A stretch of 64,000 bases of DNA from Mangrovicoccus ximenensis (GTDB lineage Bacteria > Pseudomonadota > Alphaproteobacteria > Rhodobacterales > Rhodobacteraceae): positions 1 through 64,000 of the forward strand of contig NZ_QBKZ01000024.1 in the NCBI RefSeq assembly GCF_003056725.1, read 5' to 3'. The translations under genes and the position numbers were made by a program. Within the stretch, counting starts at the first letter, position 1, and every line of letters begins with the position of its first letter. The notes below the pieces were generated by a model. The model worked only from the letters and a program-made list of their open reading frames with translations. It ran no database searches and was not told the origin of the DNA. Positions 8,417 to 19,829 of this stretch are shown one piece after another.

Positions 8417-9088
8417 GGAGGCAGCGGTGGCTGCCGCGCGGATCGCGGCGATGTTCCGGCCATAGACCTCCGGGCTGTCCACCGAGCCGCCGCGGAACAC
8501 GGCGGAGCCCGCCACCAGCACATCGGCCCCGGCCTCCGCCAGCAGCGGCGCGGTGACGGGATCGACGCCGCCGTCGATCTCGATCTCGACCGGGCGGTCG
8601 CCGATCATCTGGCGCAGCCGCCGGACCTTGCCGGTCATGTCGATGAATTTCTGGCCGCCGAAGCCGGGATTGACGGTCATCACGCAGACAAGGTCGCAGA
8701 GCTCCAGCAGATGCTCGGCCGCCTCGGCCGGCGTGCCGGGATTGAGCGCGAGCCCGGCCTTCATTCCGGCAGCGCGGATCGCCTGCAGCGTCCGGTGCGG
8801 ATGCGGCCCGGCCTCGACATGCGCGGTCAGCACATCTGCCCCGGCCTCGGCATAGGCATCGATATAGGCGTCCACCGGCGAGATCATCAGATGGACATCC
8901 ATCACGGTCGTCACATGCGGGCGGAAGGCCTTCACCGCAGGCGGGCCGAAGGTCAGGTTCGGGACGAAATGCCCGTCCATCACGTCGACATGGACCCAGT
9001 CGGCGCCCTGCGCCTCGATGGCGCGGATTTCCGCGCCGAAATTGGCGAAGTCGGCGGACAGGATGGAGGGGGCGATCTTGATGGTCAT
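8417..9088 (-). CDS. rpe: ribulose-phosphate 3-epimerase (stop codon lost)
   Basis: The ~224-residue core is a complete TIM-barrel epimerase: MTIKIAPSILSADFANFG at the start, HVDVMDGHFVPN with metal His/Asp, DVHLMI, VMTVNPGFGGQKFI, EIDGGV and the final AGSAVFRG. It interconverts ribulose-5-phosphate and xylulose-5-phosphate for the Calvin cycle and the pentose phosphate pathway. It starts 10 bases after cbbX on the same strand, so it is the last gene of the cbb operon. No stop follows the natural end (IAAIRAAA); the frame runs on to 7871, giving a nonsense tail of about 180 residues through the decayed transposase region. The enzyme may still work if the tail is tolerated or trimmed. Confidence 0.88.
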
Positions 9089-9098
9089 GGCGGTCTCC

Positions 9099-10040
9099 TC
9101 ATTCGGCCGCTTGCGCCATGCGGGCACGGTCGGTGGCAAGCCCGCCGCGGAACACCCGGCTGGCGCGCAGGTCGGTCTCGGTGATGGTGCTGAGCTCCTC
9201 TGCGCCGAGCGGGCCCCTGGCTTCGCTGAACAGCCGGTTCGCTTGGCGCAGCCGCGCGCGGTCGAGCGCGTTCCTGATCGAGCGGGCATTGGCGAAATGC
9301 GGCTGGTGGCGGCGATGCGCGATATACTCGGCCATGGCGGCGCGGGCCTCCGGCGCAAAGGCGTAGTTCTGCTCGCCCAACATGATCTCGGAGATGCGCA
9401 GCAGCTCGTCGTCGGAATAGTCCGGGAACTCGATATGGTGGGCGATGCGGGAGCGGAATCCGGGATTGCTTTCGAAGAACCGGTCCATCCGGTCGGCATA
9501 GCCGGCGAGGATCACCACCAAGTCGTCTCGGTTGTTCTCCATCACCTGCAGCAGGATCTCGATCGCCTCCTGGCCGTAGTCGCGCTCGTTCTCGGGACGG
9601 TAGAGGTAATAGGCCTCGTCGATGAAGAGCACGCCGCCCATCGCCTTCTTCAGAACTTCCTTGGTCTTCGGCGCGGTATGGCCGATATACTGGCCGACGA
9701 GGTCGTCGCGGGTGACGGTGACCAGGTGGCCCTTGCGGACATAGCCGAGCCGGTGCAGCAGGCTCGCCATTTTCAGCGCGACCGTGGTCTTGCCGGTGCC
9801 GGGATTGCCGGTGAAGGACATGTGCAGGGTGGGCATCTCGGTCGCCAGCCCCATCTGCCGCCGCGCCTGGTCGACCAGCAGCAGCGCGGCGGTCTCGCGG
9901 ATGCGGGATTTCACCGGGGCGAGGCCGATCATCTCCTCGTCGAGCTCGCGCAGCACGTCGCCCGTGCCGCTGTCCTCGAAGGCGCGGGCCAGGTCGACGG
10001 TCTCGGGGCGGGGGGCGGGGTCGTCTGCGGTCTCGGTCAT
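9099..10040 (-). CDS. cbbX: CbbX, red-type RuBisCO activase
   Basis: 313-residue AAA+ protein. Walker [10 protein letters not shown], Walker [12 protein letters not shown], an arginine-finger region ([17 protein letters not shown]) and a C-terminal helical lid are visible, and the pore-loop part [23 protein letters not shown] is typical of CbbX. CbbX pulls the C-terminus of the form I red-type large subunit to release inhibitory sugar phosphates and is activated by RuBP. It sits after cbbS in the usual order. The ATG is preceded by a 173-base gap that holds a strong hairpin. Confidence 0.95.
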   Translation of the reverse strand: MTETADDPAPRPETVDLARAFEDSGTGDVLRELDEEMIGLAPVKSRIRETAALLLVDQARRQMGLATEMPTLHMSFTGNPGTGKTTVALKMASLLHRLGYVRKGHLVTVTRDDLVGQYIGHTAPKTKEVLKKAMGGVLFIDEAYYLYRPENERDYGQEAIEILLQVMENNRDDLVVILAGYADRMDRFFESNPGFRSRIAHHIEFPDYSDDELLRISEIMLGEQNYAFAPEARAAMAEYIAHRRHQPHFANARSIRNALDRARLRQANRLFSEARGPLGAEELSTITETDLRASRVFRGGLATDRARMAQAAE

Positions 10041-10072
10041 CGGTCTGCCTCGCAGGGTCTCGGGGGAAAGGG

Positions 10073-10099
10073 GGACCGCAGCCGCGCGGGCTGCGGTCC
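10073..10099 (-). promoter_or_regulatory. intercistronic hairpin between cbbS and cbbX
   Basis: Perfect 11-base arms (10073-10083 and 10089-10099) with a 5-base loop, in the 173-base gap between cbbS and cbbX. It lacks a run of U on the transcript side, so it is more likely an RNA-stabilising or processing stem than a full terminator. It could set the large excess of cbbLS over cbbX messenger. Role is inferred. Confidence 0.55.
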
Positions 10100-10213
10100 T
10101 TGGGACGGGGGCCGGTCCCCGGGGGAGCGTGAGGGGGAACCGGACCGGCAGCCGCCACTGGGACTGGAGGACGGACAGCTGCCGCGGGCGGGAGCCCGCC
10201 CCGGCGCAAGGGA

Positions 10214-10633
10214 TCAGGCGTAGCGCGCCCCCTCGGGGCGGTCGGCCGAATAGCTCTGGATCGTGTAGCGCACGGTCCGTCCTTCGCCTTCCTGGCGGAC
10301 CAGGCGGAAGCCGGGTTCCTCCTTGGGGCGGTTGACGATGAAGGACATGCGGATCGACTCCCATCCCGGGGAGGCGTCGAAGGCGATGACGCGGATGTAT
10401 TTCCCGCCATGCTCCTTGCGGCATTCGTTGACCTCGTAGACCACCGCGGCGGCGTCCGGGTTGTCGAACATCGGGTGGCCCCACATCTCCCAGTAGGTGT
10501 TGCGGGGATGCGGATCGTCGGTCCATTCGACCGAGACGGCCCAGCCCTTGTCGATGGCGTATTGGGCCTGGAGGCGGATGTCCTCGTCGGTGAAATCCGG
10601 CAGGAAGCTGAAGGTGCCCTGGGTGAGGCGCAT
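10214..10633 (-). CDS. cbbS: RuBisCO small subunit, red-type form I
   Basis: 139 residues. [19 protein letters not shown] at the start, [21 protein letters not shown] and the long C-terminal hairpin ([31 protein letters not shown]) are diagnostic of red-type (form IC/ID) small subunits, which carry a C-terminal extension that green types lack. It forms the L8S8 holoenzyme with CbbL. It lies 59 bases after cbbL on the same strand and has a GGAG-type ribosome site. Confidence 0.96.
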   Translation of the reverse strand: MRLTQGTFSFLPDFTDEDIRLQAQYAIDKGWAVSVEWTDDPHPRNTYWEMWGHPMFDNPDAAAVVYEVNECRKEHGGKYIRVIAFDASPGWESIRMSFIVNRPKEEPGFRLVRQEGEGRTVRYTIQSYSADRPEGARYA

Positions 10634-10692
10634 GGGGATTCTCCTTTGGAAACGGGGGAGGCGCCGGGTCTGCGCCCGGCGCGGGACAGGGC

Positions 10693-13261
<2,569 letters not shown>

Positions 13262-13274
13262 CTGGGGTCCTCCC

Positions 13275-13460
13275 TCATGCAGCCCGGTCGGCGGTCTTCA
13301 GCGCCGCGATCCCGGGCAGATCCCTGCCTTCCAGCCATTCGAGGAAGGCGCCTCCGGCGGTGGAGACATAGGTGAATGCGTCCGTGGCCCTGGCCGCGTT
13401 CAGCGCCGCGACCGTGTCGCCGCCGCCTGCCACCGTGACCGCGCGGCCCGCCCTGGTCAG
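13275..13460 (-). pseudogene. pgk: phosphoglycerate kinase, C-terminal remnant
   Basis: The minus strand encodes about 60 residues ending at the stop at 13275-13277: [30 protein letters not shown], then LPGIAAL. These are the last two conserved motifs of phosphoglycerate kinase (the GGGDT nucleotide loop and the SxGGGAxLE helix). Everything N-terminal of about 13460 is missing, and the sequence passes directly into a GyrI-like gene. Only ~15 percent of the enzyme remains, so it is non-functional. Its position before cbbA indicates that pgk was part of the cbb operon. Confidence 0.85.
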
Positions 13461-13705
13461 CGCTCGTGAATCACCGCCTCCCCCTCCACGGCCACCCCGG
13501 CATGGCCGGACAGTTCGGACGCCGGCACAAGCTCGGGGTCGTCATGGCAGACCGCCACCAGCACCTGTCCCGGCGCCCAGAGGCTCCGGGCATCGAAAAC
13601 CCGGCGGGCGCGCTCGAAGGTGCTGCCGATCAGCGCGCAATCGCCGCGGTGACGCAGGGCGGCCAGCCGCCTCGCTGGCAGGTCTCGGATCGTGACATCG
13701 TACAT
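13457..13705 (-). pseudogene. GyrI-like/AraC effector-binding domain protein, truncated
   Basis: 82 codons from the ATG at 13705: [21 protein letters not shown], then FERARRVFDARSL, then [21 protein letters not shown], then [13 protein letters not shown] and stop. This is the first half of a GyrI-like small-molecule-binding fold (as found alone or at the end of AraC-type regulators); the second half, which should begin with a LPAGxYA-type strand, is missing. The stop lies exactly at the join with the pgk remnant. Probably a stand-alone binding protein before it was cut. Confidence 0.6.
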
Positions 13706-13943
13706 TCCGGGCACTCCGGTCGGACAGGCGCGGTTCCCCCCGGTTCCTGCGGCCCGTCCGCCGCCATGGCCAGCGCCGGCGGGGCGAGACGCCGGGATGG
13801 CATGGCGGCTGCATCCGCGCCCGCCCGTGCTGCCCGAATTTTCTGCAGCTGCCCAATTCCCGGACCCGCCGCAACCGCGCTGGCGAGTTGCGTTTCCCTG
13901 CATCCGGCTCCATATAGCCCACCGGAACAGACGGAGCCCACGG

Positions 13944-14951
13944 ATGCAGAGCTATCTCGATTTCGAAAAACCCCTGGCCGAGATCGAAGGCAAGGCGGAG
14001 GAGCTGCGCGCGCTGGCGCGGGGCTCGGAAGAGATCGAAGTCGAGCGCGAGGCAGAGGCGCTCGACCAGAAGGCCAAGGCGCTTCTGGTGTCGCTCTACA
14101 AGGACCTCTCGCCCTGGCGCAAATGCCAGGTCGCGCGCCATCCGAACCGGCCGCATTGCAAGGACTACATCTCCGCGCTCTTCACCGAGTTCACGCCGCT
14201 TGCCGGCGACCGCGGCTTCTCCGACGACGCCGCGGTGATGGGCGGGCTGGCGCGGTTCAACGACCGCCCGGTCGTGGTGCTGGGCCACGAGAAGGGCCAT
14301 GACACCGCCAGCCGCCTCGACCGCAATTTCGGCATGGCCCGCCCCGAGGGCTACCGCAAGGCCGTGCGGCTGATGGACATGGCCGACCGCTTCGGCCTGC
14401 CGGTGATCACCCTCGTCGACACGCCCGGCGCCTATCCGGGCAAGGGCGCCGAGGAACGCGGCCAGTCCGAGGCGATCGCGCGCGCAACCGAGAAATGCCT
14501 CGGCATCGGCGTGCCGCTGGTCTCGGTGGTGATCGGCGAAGGCGGCTCGGGCGGCGCGGTGGGTCTCGCCGCGGGCAACCGCGTGGCGATGCTGGAACAT
14601 TCGGTCTATTCGGTGATCTCGCCCGAAGGCTGCGCCTCGATCCTGTGGAAGGATGCCGGCAAGATGCGCGAAGCCGCCGAGGCGCTGCGCCTGACCGCGC
14701 AGGACCTGCTTCAGCTCGGCGTGGTCGACCGGGTGATCGCCGAACCGCTCGGCGGCGCGCAGCGGGCGCCGGACGTGGCCATGGAAAATGTCGGCCAGGC
14801 GATCGAGACGATGCTGGGCGAGCTCGCGGGCCTCGACCGCAAGGCGCTGGTCGCCGACCGGCGGAAGAAGTTCCTCGAGATGGGCCGCATCGCGCTGCCC
14901 GAGCCGAGTTCCTTCATCCCCAGCCATTTCCCGGGCCGCGACCGCGGCTGA
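13944..14951 (+). CDS. accA: acetyl-CoA carboxylase carboxyltransferase subunit alpha
   Basis: 335 residues. It begins [22 protein letters not shown], the usual AccA helical start. Carboxyltransferase motifs follow: [20 protein letters not shown]-like ([18 protein letters not shown]), [34 protein letters not shown], and [10 protein letters not shown]. With AccD it transfers carboxyl from biotin to acetyl-CoA, the first step of fatty-acid synthesis. Ordinary length and no sign of damage. The 238 bases before it probably hold its promoter. Confidence 0.96.
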   Translation: MQSYLDFEKPLAEIEGKAEELRALARGSEEIEVEREAEALDQKAKALLVSLYKDLSPWRKCQVARHPNRPHCKDYISALFTEFTPLAGDRGFSDDAAVMGGLARFNDRPVVVLGHEKGHDTASRLDRNFGMARPEGYRKAVRLMDMADRFGLPVITLVDTPGAYPGKGAEERGQSEAIARATEKCLGIGVPLVSVVIGEGGSGGAVGLAAGNRVAMLEHSVYSVISPEGCASILWKDAGKMREAAEALRLTAQDLLQLGVVDRVIAEPLGGAQRAPDVAMENVGQAIETMLGELAGLDRKALVADRRKKFLEMGRIALPEPSSFIPSHFPGRDRG

Positions 14952-15051
14952 CCCCGGCAGACCGCTAAGATTCTAGGCACTATTCCGGCGGTCCTGCCGC
15001 CGGACTGCCCTATCCTGCCGCCGGAGCGCCCCGGAGGACAGGAGGTCGGGC

Positions 15052-15462
15052 ATGGGATGGCGGATCGCAGCGGCGGCGCTGCTGCTTGCGGGCTGCAGCG
15101 GCAGCATGCAAGGCGTCACCCGGGGCGGCGGCACGCCTGTGCAAGTCTCCTACCGGCAGCATTTCGACACCGGCCGCATCGCGGCGGTGATCGACGGCGA
15201 AGAGTTCCGCGGACGCCCCGCCCTTGCAGCGGCCGGAGACGGAAGCGGCAGGGCCGCCTTGGACCCGCTTATCTCGGACTTCTTCCTCGGCACCACCTAC
15301 GCCACCTCGCCGTCGGGGGCGTTCACGGCCCTGCTGCGCGGCGACCGCGGCAACCGCCTCGCCTGCGACCTGAGCTACAGGGACCGCTCGGGCTACGTTC
15401 CCTCGGGCGGAACCGGGGTCTGCCGCCACAGTGACGGGAGGATCATCGACATCTCCTGGTGA
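15052..15462 (+). CDS. small lipoprotein of unknown function
   Basis: 136 residues with a signal MGWRIAAAALLLAGC: a lipobox LAGC at residues 12-15, then a polar stretch. The mature domain contains GRIAAVIDGEEFRGRPA and LISDFFLGTTYATSPSGAFTALLRGDRGNRLACDL, plus GVCRHSDGRIIDISW at the C-terminus. The two later Cys may pair. This resembles the small beta-rich lipoproteins of Rhodobacteraceae, whose function is unknown. A ribosome site (AGGAGG) precedes the ATG. Confidence 0.7.
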   Translation: MGWRIAAAALLLAGCSGSMQGVTRGGGTPVQVSYRQHFDTGRIAAVIDGEEFRGRPALAAAGDGSGRAALDPLISDFFLGTTYATSPSGAFTALLRGDRGNRLACDLSYRDRSGYVPSGGTGVCRHSDGRIIDISW

Positions 15463-15612
15463 CCGCGGGAAAGCCGGTCCCCGTCACGCCGGACCGGACA
15501 GGCAGCGGCCAGAAGCTACGGCGCCGTCCTGCCCAGCAACGCACCCGACACAGCCGGCGCGGATGCGCCCAAGGAGAATGCGGCAGCCGCAGCCTCACTT
15601 GAGGGACCGCCG

Positions 15613-15790
15613 AGCGGGCGATGTCCAGAGGCAGACCCGGGACCTGCCGCCGCAACGGCGGGCGGGCCGTCGCCATCTTGCCGGTGACCGCCCCGGGGCG
15701 CAGCCCCCGCCCGGCGCATCCCCTTGGCCGGAAACGCCGGAAATGCCGCAAGCCAGCGGCGCCTGCACCGCAATGCAGTGGTCGATGAGC
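15613..15790. repeat. imperfect direct repeat, copy 1
   Basis: Pairs with 15915-16090, 302 bases further on. Both copies contain GTCCxGAGGCAGACCCG, then CTGCCGCCGCAACGGCGG, then a GATGACCGC-like part, CCCGCCCGGCG, TGGCCG and CCTGCACCGC in the same order. Identity by eye is about 70 percent with small indels. Read on the minus strand both give a related peptide (R-x-I-x-H-x-x-A-V-Q, then GI-x-GV-x-GQ-x-D-x-P-G-G), which suggests two decayed copies of one former coding segment. Confidence 0.55.
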
Positions 15791-15914
15791 CGCGCCGGAT
15801 CTGGCAGCCGTTCCGCCCCCTTCGCTGGAACCGGACGCCCGCTCGGCACTGTCGGCTCATTGCGCCCGAGAGACATGCTCCCCCTTGCGACGGCCTGCAC
15901 GGCGCCCGGCCCGT

Positions 15915-16090
15915 CAGCGGCCTGTCCGGAGGCAGACCCGACCCCTGCCGCCGCAACGGCGGCGCCCCTTCGGCATTTCCCCGATGACCGCCGCCGCGAT
16001 CAAGACCCGCCCGGCGTGTCCTCCTGGCCGAAAACACCGAGAATGCCGCGGGCCAGCCGCTCCTGCACCGCGTCGCCATGGGCGATGACC
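15915..16090. repeat. imperfect direct repeat, copy 2
   Basis: Second copy of the repeat described at 15613-15790. It ends about 20 bases before the first IS30-type transposase tail, so the repeat pair and the transposase pair may be two interleaved remnants of one element family. Confidence 0.55.
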
Positions 16091-16109
16091 CGCTCCAGCG
16101 GACACGATC

Positions 16110-16435
16110 ATCGATGCCCTCCCGCCCTTGCCCCTGGCGGCCAGGCAGTCGATCACTTTCGACCGAGGGTTCGAGATGGCTTCGTTGCGCGAACTCGGCA
16201 CCGGCATGGGCACGGAAACTTGGTTCTGCGACCCGCAGGCACCGTGGCAGAAGGGCCAGGTCGAGACCCTGAACCGCCGACGCGCCGCTACCTGCCCGGC
16301 GACACCCCGGTGTCGGCGGTCCCGAACCGATCCATGAGGTCGATCTGCGACCGCCTCAACGCCACGCCGGGGACGTGCCCCGGCTGCCGGACGCCGGCCG
16401 AGGTGTACCGCGAGGAACGCGCCAGGCTGATCTGA
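16110..16435 (+). mobile_element. IS30-type transposase C-terminal remnant (copy A)
   Basis: Read from about 16110: LAARQSITFDRGFEMASLRELGTG, then ETWFCDPQAPWQKGQVETLNRR. After a one-base frame change near 16280 the reading continues RRYLPGDTPVSAVPNRSMRSICDRLNATPG and RTPAEVYRE to a stop at 16435. These are the last catalytic parts of IS30-family DDE transposases (the FDxGxE Asp segment, WQKGxVE with the Glu, and the LNATPRxxLGxRTPAEVF tail). The N-terminal half and terminal repeats are missing and the frame is broken, so it is inactive. Confidence 0.75.
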
Positions 16436-16544
16436 GCCAAGACCGGTGTCGCAACCGGGTTGGAACTCACCAGGGGTGCGTGCCACCTTGAAGAGCGTCT
16501 CCTCCTGGAAGCCAATGAGTTATCCGATGAGCAAAACCGGCATG

Positions 16545-16790
16545 GGACCGGTCTGCAGACATGGTTCAGCGATCCGTCCCCGCCCGGGCAGACGGGAACG
16601 GCCGGGACGGCCAGCCGGCGCGCGAAAAGGTGGCTGCCGGAGACACGCGGCATCCCGGCAGCCGGTGGCCATGATTTGGAGAGGAGTGCCGGCCGCCTCG
16701 GCGCCACGCCCCGGAATTGCCCCGGCTGGAAGACACAGGCCGAGGTGTTCCGCGAAAGGATGAGGGACGAAACGGGGCGGGACGTCTGCC
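16545..16790 (+). mobile_element. IS30-type transposase C-terminal remnant (copy B, more decayed)
   Basis: A second, less conserved tail: LQTWFSDPSPPGQTG, then ASRRAKRWLPETRGI, then RLGATPRNCPGWKTQAEVFRERM. It aligns with copy A over the same C-terminal region but has more substitutions, and the catalytic Glu segment (WQKGxVE) is gone. Two tails of different age next to each other suggest repeated insertion at one site. Confidence 0.65.
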
Positions 16791-17105
16791 CTGAACAGCA
16801 GGAGCCGCGCTTCAGGCAGCGCTGACCCGTGGCGCCTCCGCCCGGTGGTCGGCGGATTGAGTCCGGCCGTGGCGGTCAAGGACAGGAGTGCCGCAAGCTC
16901 CCCGCATGCCGGGGGCGCCGCGGGCCTGCTTGGCGACCGTAGCGGCTGTGACGCCCATATCATTCAATATCAATATGTTGCAGCCGGAGGCCGGACCATG
17001 CGCTTTTCCGGACCACGGGCGCAATGCTTCACAATTCCTTTGCCTGCCCGTCACGAAACCGACGCCCTGGCGGCCTAGCAGGACCCGCGACGAAAGAGGT
17101 GATGC

Positions 17106-17918
17106 ATGTTGCAGGTCGAAAATCTGACCCGGCGCTTCGGCAGCAGGACGGCCGTGGACCGGGCCAGCTTCCAGGTGGAGAAACCCTCGATGATCGGGAT
17201 CATCGGACGCTCCGGCGCGGGCAAGTCGACGATGCTGCGGATGCTCAACCGGCTGACCGATGCCAGCGAGGGCCGGATCCTCTATGACGGCACCGAGATA
17301 ACCGCGCTCGGCGGCGCCGACCGCCGCCGCTGGCAGAGCCGCTGCGCGATGATCTTCCAGCAGTTCAACCTGGTGCCGCGGATGGACGTGGTGTCGAACG
17401 TGCTGCACGGCACGCTGAACCGCCGCTCGACGCTGTCCTCCCTGTTCAACCTCTACCCCGAGGCCGACATCCACCGCGCCATCGGCATCCTCGAGCGCCT
17501 CGGCATCGCAGAGCACGCGCCGAAGCGCGCCGAGGCCCTCTCGGGCGGCCAGCAGCAGCGCGTCGCCATTGCCCGGGCGCTGATGCAGGATCCCGACATC
17601 ATCCTCGCCGACGAGCCGATCGCCTCGCTCGACCCGATGAACGCCCAGGTCGTCATGGACACGCTGCGCCGCATCCACGAGGAGGACGGCCGCATGGTGA
17701 TCGCCAACCTGCACACGCTGGATACCGCGCGGCGCTATTGCGACCGGGTGATCGGCATGCTCGACGGCCGCATCGTCTTCGACGGCACGCCCGCGCAGCT
17801 GACCACCGGCGCCGCCCGCGACATCTACGGCGCCGGCGCCGATTTCTCCGAATACGCGACCTCGACCGCGATCGTCACCCCGGCTGCCGCGCTGCGCGAA
17901 GCCGAGGCCCTTATCTGA
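17106..17918 (+). CDS. phnC: phosphonate ABC transporter ATP-binding protein
   Basis: 270 residues. Walker [10 protein letters not shown] near residue 34, Q-loop [17 protein letters not shown] (the PhnC-type continuation), signature LSGGQQQRV, Walker [15 protein letters not shown] and an H-loop LHTLDTA. The NLVPR/NVLHG segment is characteristic of phosphonate and phosphite ATPases. It starts at 17106 after an AAAGAGGTG-type ribosome site and is followed by phnD after 54 bases. First gene of the operon phnC-D-E-E-transferase. Confidence 0.92.
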   Translation: MLQVENLTRRFGSRTAVDRASFQVEKPSMIGIIGRSGAGKSTMLRMLNRLTDASEGRILYDGTEITALGGADRRRWQSRCAMIFQQFNLVPRMDVVSNVLHGTLNRRSTLSSLFNLYPEADIHRAIGILERLGIAEHAPKRAEALSGGQQQRVAIARALMQDPDIILADEPIASLDPMNAQVVMDTLRRIHEEDGRMVIANLHTLDTARRYCDRVIGMLDGRIVFDGTPAQLTTGAARDIYGAGADFSEYATSTAIVTPAAALREAEALI

Positions 17919-17972
17919 CCGTTTCAACCGGCCGCGTCCCGGTCCGGGGCGGCCAACCCAAGGAGAGAGAGA

Positions 17973-18902
17973 ATGAAAGCTCTTGCACTTGCCCTGGCCG
18001 CGACCACGGCCCTCGCCTCCGTTGCCTCCGCCCAGGAGATCAGCGAATTCCGCCTCGGCATCCTCGGCGGCGAGAACGCCCAGGACCGCATCGCCAACAA
18101 CGAATGCCTGGCCGAGCAGATCACCGCCAAGCTCGGCGTGCCGGTCAAGATCTTCGCCCCCGCCGACTACAACGGCGTGATGCAGGGCCTGCTGGGCGGC
18201 ACCATCGATGCCGCGATCCTCGGCGCCTCGGGCTATGCCGGCGTCTACCTGCAGGACCCCGAAGCGGTCGAGCCGGTGCTGGTCAAGACCAACCTGGACG
18301 GCTCCTACGCGTATCATTCCATCGGTTTCGCCCGCAGGGACTCGGGCATCGCCACGCTCGCAGACGCCAAGGGCAAGGTCTTCGGCTTCGGCGATCCGAA
18401 CTCCACCTCGGGCTACCTGATCCCCTCCGTGGAAATCCCGGCCGGGAATCCCGACATCTCCGCGAATGCGATGCAGGACGGCGCCTCGGACTACTTCGCC
18501 GACGTCAAGTTCACCGGCGGCCACGAGCAGACCATTGTCGCGGTCTATAACGGCGACATCGACGCCGGCGTGACCTGGGCCGACGGCCAGGGCGCCTGGG
18601 AAGACGGCTACAATTCCGGCGCGCTGCGCAAGGCCGTCGATGCGGGCCTCGTCGACATGAACGACATGGTCGAGATCTGGAAGTCGAAGCCGATCCCCGA
18701 AGGCCCGTTCGTCGTCCGCAAGGCGCTGCCCGAGACCGTCAAGGCCGAGGTCACCTCGATCATGGACAACCTCTACGAGACCGATGCCGACTGCGCCTAC
18801 GGCGTTGCCGCCGGCGACACGCTGGGCTTCAACCCGATCGGCCACGATGCCTACGAGTCGATCATCGCCGTGCGCCGCGCGAAGATCGAGCAGGGCTCCT
18901 GA
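17973..18902 (+). CDS. phnD: phosphonate ABC transporter substrate-binding protein
   Basis: 309 residues. A signal peptide (MKALALALAATTALASVASA) ends near residue 20, followed by EISEFRLGILGGENAQDRI. The PhnD fold is indicated by the GxDAAILGASGYAGVYL segment, the SIGFARRDSGI and FGDPNSTSGYLIPS segments (ligand contacts in this family) and a C-terminal helical part. A strong ribosome site (AGGAGAGAGA) precedes the ATG. It delivers phosphonates to the two following permeases. Confidence 0.92.
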   Translation: MKALALALAATTALASVASAQEISEFRLGILGGENAQDRIANNECLAEQITAKLGVPVKIFAPADYNGVMQGLLGGTIDAAILGASGYAGVYLQDPEAVEPVLVKTNLDGSYAYHSIGFARRDSGIATLADAKGKVFGFGDPNSTSGYLIPSVEIPAGNPDISANAMQDGASDYFADVKFTGGHEQTIVAVYNGDIDAGVTWADGQGAWEDGYNSGALRKAVDAGLVDMNDMVEIWKSKPIPEGPFVVRKALPETVKAEVTSIMDNLYETDADCAYGVAAGDTLGFNPIGHDAYESIIAVRRAKIEQGS

Positions 18903-18965
18903 TCCGCTGACCTCTTTCCCGCGGGCCCGGCTGCGTCCGGGCCCGCGCCTGTTTCCGGGGGACCC

Positions 18966-19829
18966 ATGACCGACCTTGCCTCGCCGCCGACCGGCGCCAT
19001 CCGCGACAGCTACATGGCCGAGCTGCGCCGCCGCAGGCTCTATGGCGGGCTGGCGCTTCTGGTCTTCGCCGCGCTGATGGCCGCGGGTTTTCGAACCGCC
19101 AATGACCGCAATGCCGGCGGCTTCCTCGACGGGCTGCACCGGGTCGGCGACTATCCCGCGATGGTGCTCTCCGAGGCCTGGGAGAAACGCGCCCAACTTC
19201 CCGCGAAGCTGCTGGAATACCTGCCCGATCTGGTCGAAACGCTGAACATCGCGGCCGTCTCCACCCTGGCAGGGGCGCTGGCCGGGACGGTGCTGGCCTT
19301 CCTGTCGATCCCCGGGCTCGCGCCCTGGCCCCGCATGGTGCCGCTGTTCCGCCGCCTGATGGATCTGATGCGCGCGATCCCCGAGATCGTCATCGCGCTG
19401 ATGCTGATCTTCGTGCTCGGCGGCGGGCCGGTCCCGGCGGTGATCGCCATCGCCTTCCACACCGCGGGCGCGCTCGGCAAGCTGTTCTCGGAGGTCGCCG
19501 AGAATGCCGATGCCAAGCCGGTCGAGGGGCTGGCTTCTGTCGGCGCGGCCTGGGGCCAGCGCATGGCGCTCGGCGTGCTGCCGCAGGTGGCGCCGAACTT
19601 CCTCAGCTATGCGCTCCTGCGCTTCGAAATCAATGTCCGCGCCTCGGCGATCCTCGGCTTCGTCGGCGCGGGCGGGATCGGCTACGAGCTGAAGAACGCC
19701 ATGGCCTGGGGGCCCGGCCGTTTCGGCGATGCCGCCGCGATTTTCGTGCTGCTCTTCGGCGCGATCGTGGCCTTCGACCAGCTCTCGGGCCATGTCCGCC
19801 GCCGTCTCGTCGAAGGAACCCGCACATGA
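18966..19829 (+). CDS. phnE: phosphonate ABC transporter permease (first PhnE)
   Basis: 287 residues. One membrane helix near residue 30, a periplasmic stretch, then five or so helices. The coupling loop is [27 protein letters not shown], the PhnE variant of the EAA motif, and the C-terminal segment [14 protein letters not shown] is typical of the family. Its last four bases overlap the next permease gene, indicating coupling. Confidence 0.9.
   Translation: MTDLASPPTGAIRDSYMAELRRRRLYGGLALLVFAALMAAGFRTANDRNAGGFLDGLHRVGDYPAMVLSEAWEKRAQLPAKLLEYLPDLVETLNIAAVSTLAGALAGTVLAFLSIPGLAPWPRMVPLFRRLMDLMRAIPEIVIALMLIFVLGGGPVPAVIAIAFHTAGALGKLFSEVAENADAKPVEGLASVGAAWGQRMALGVLPQVAPNFLSYALLRFEINVRASAILGFVGAGGIGYELKNAMAWGPGRFGDAAAIFVLLFGAIVAFDQLSGHVRRRLVEGTRT

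Larger units (their letters stand above)
15463..17105. other. degenerate interval with repeats and IS30-type remnants
   Basis: About 1.64 kb without an intact gene. From left to right it has an unrecognised GC-rich part, two imperfect copies of a ~178-base repeat (separate entry), two decayed IS30-type transposase tails (separate entries) and, at 16940-17000, a short AT-rich part (CATATCATTCAATATCAATA) that may contain the promoter of the following phosphonate operon. Long open frames here are a by-product of high GC. Confidence 0.6.

Noticed and set aside
15600-16100. Could the two ~178-base repeats be a CRISPR array
   Set aside because: Only two copies, far too long and diverged, with no regular spacers and no cas genes.
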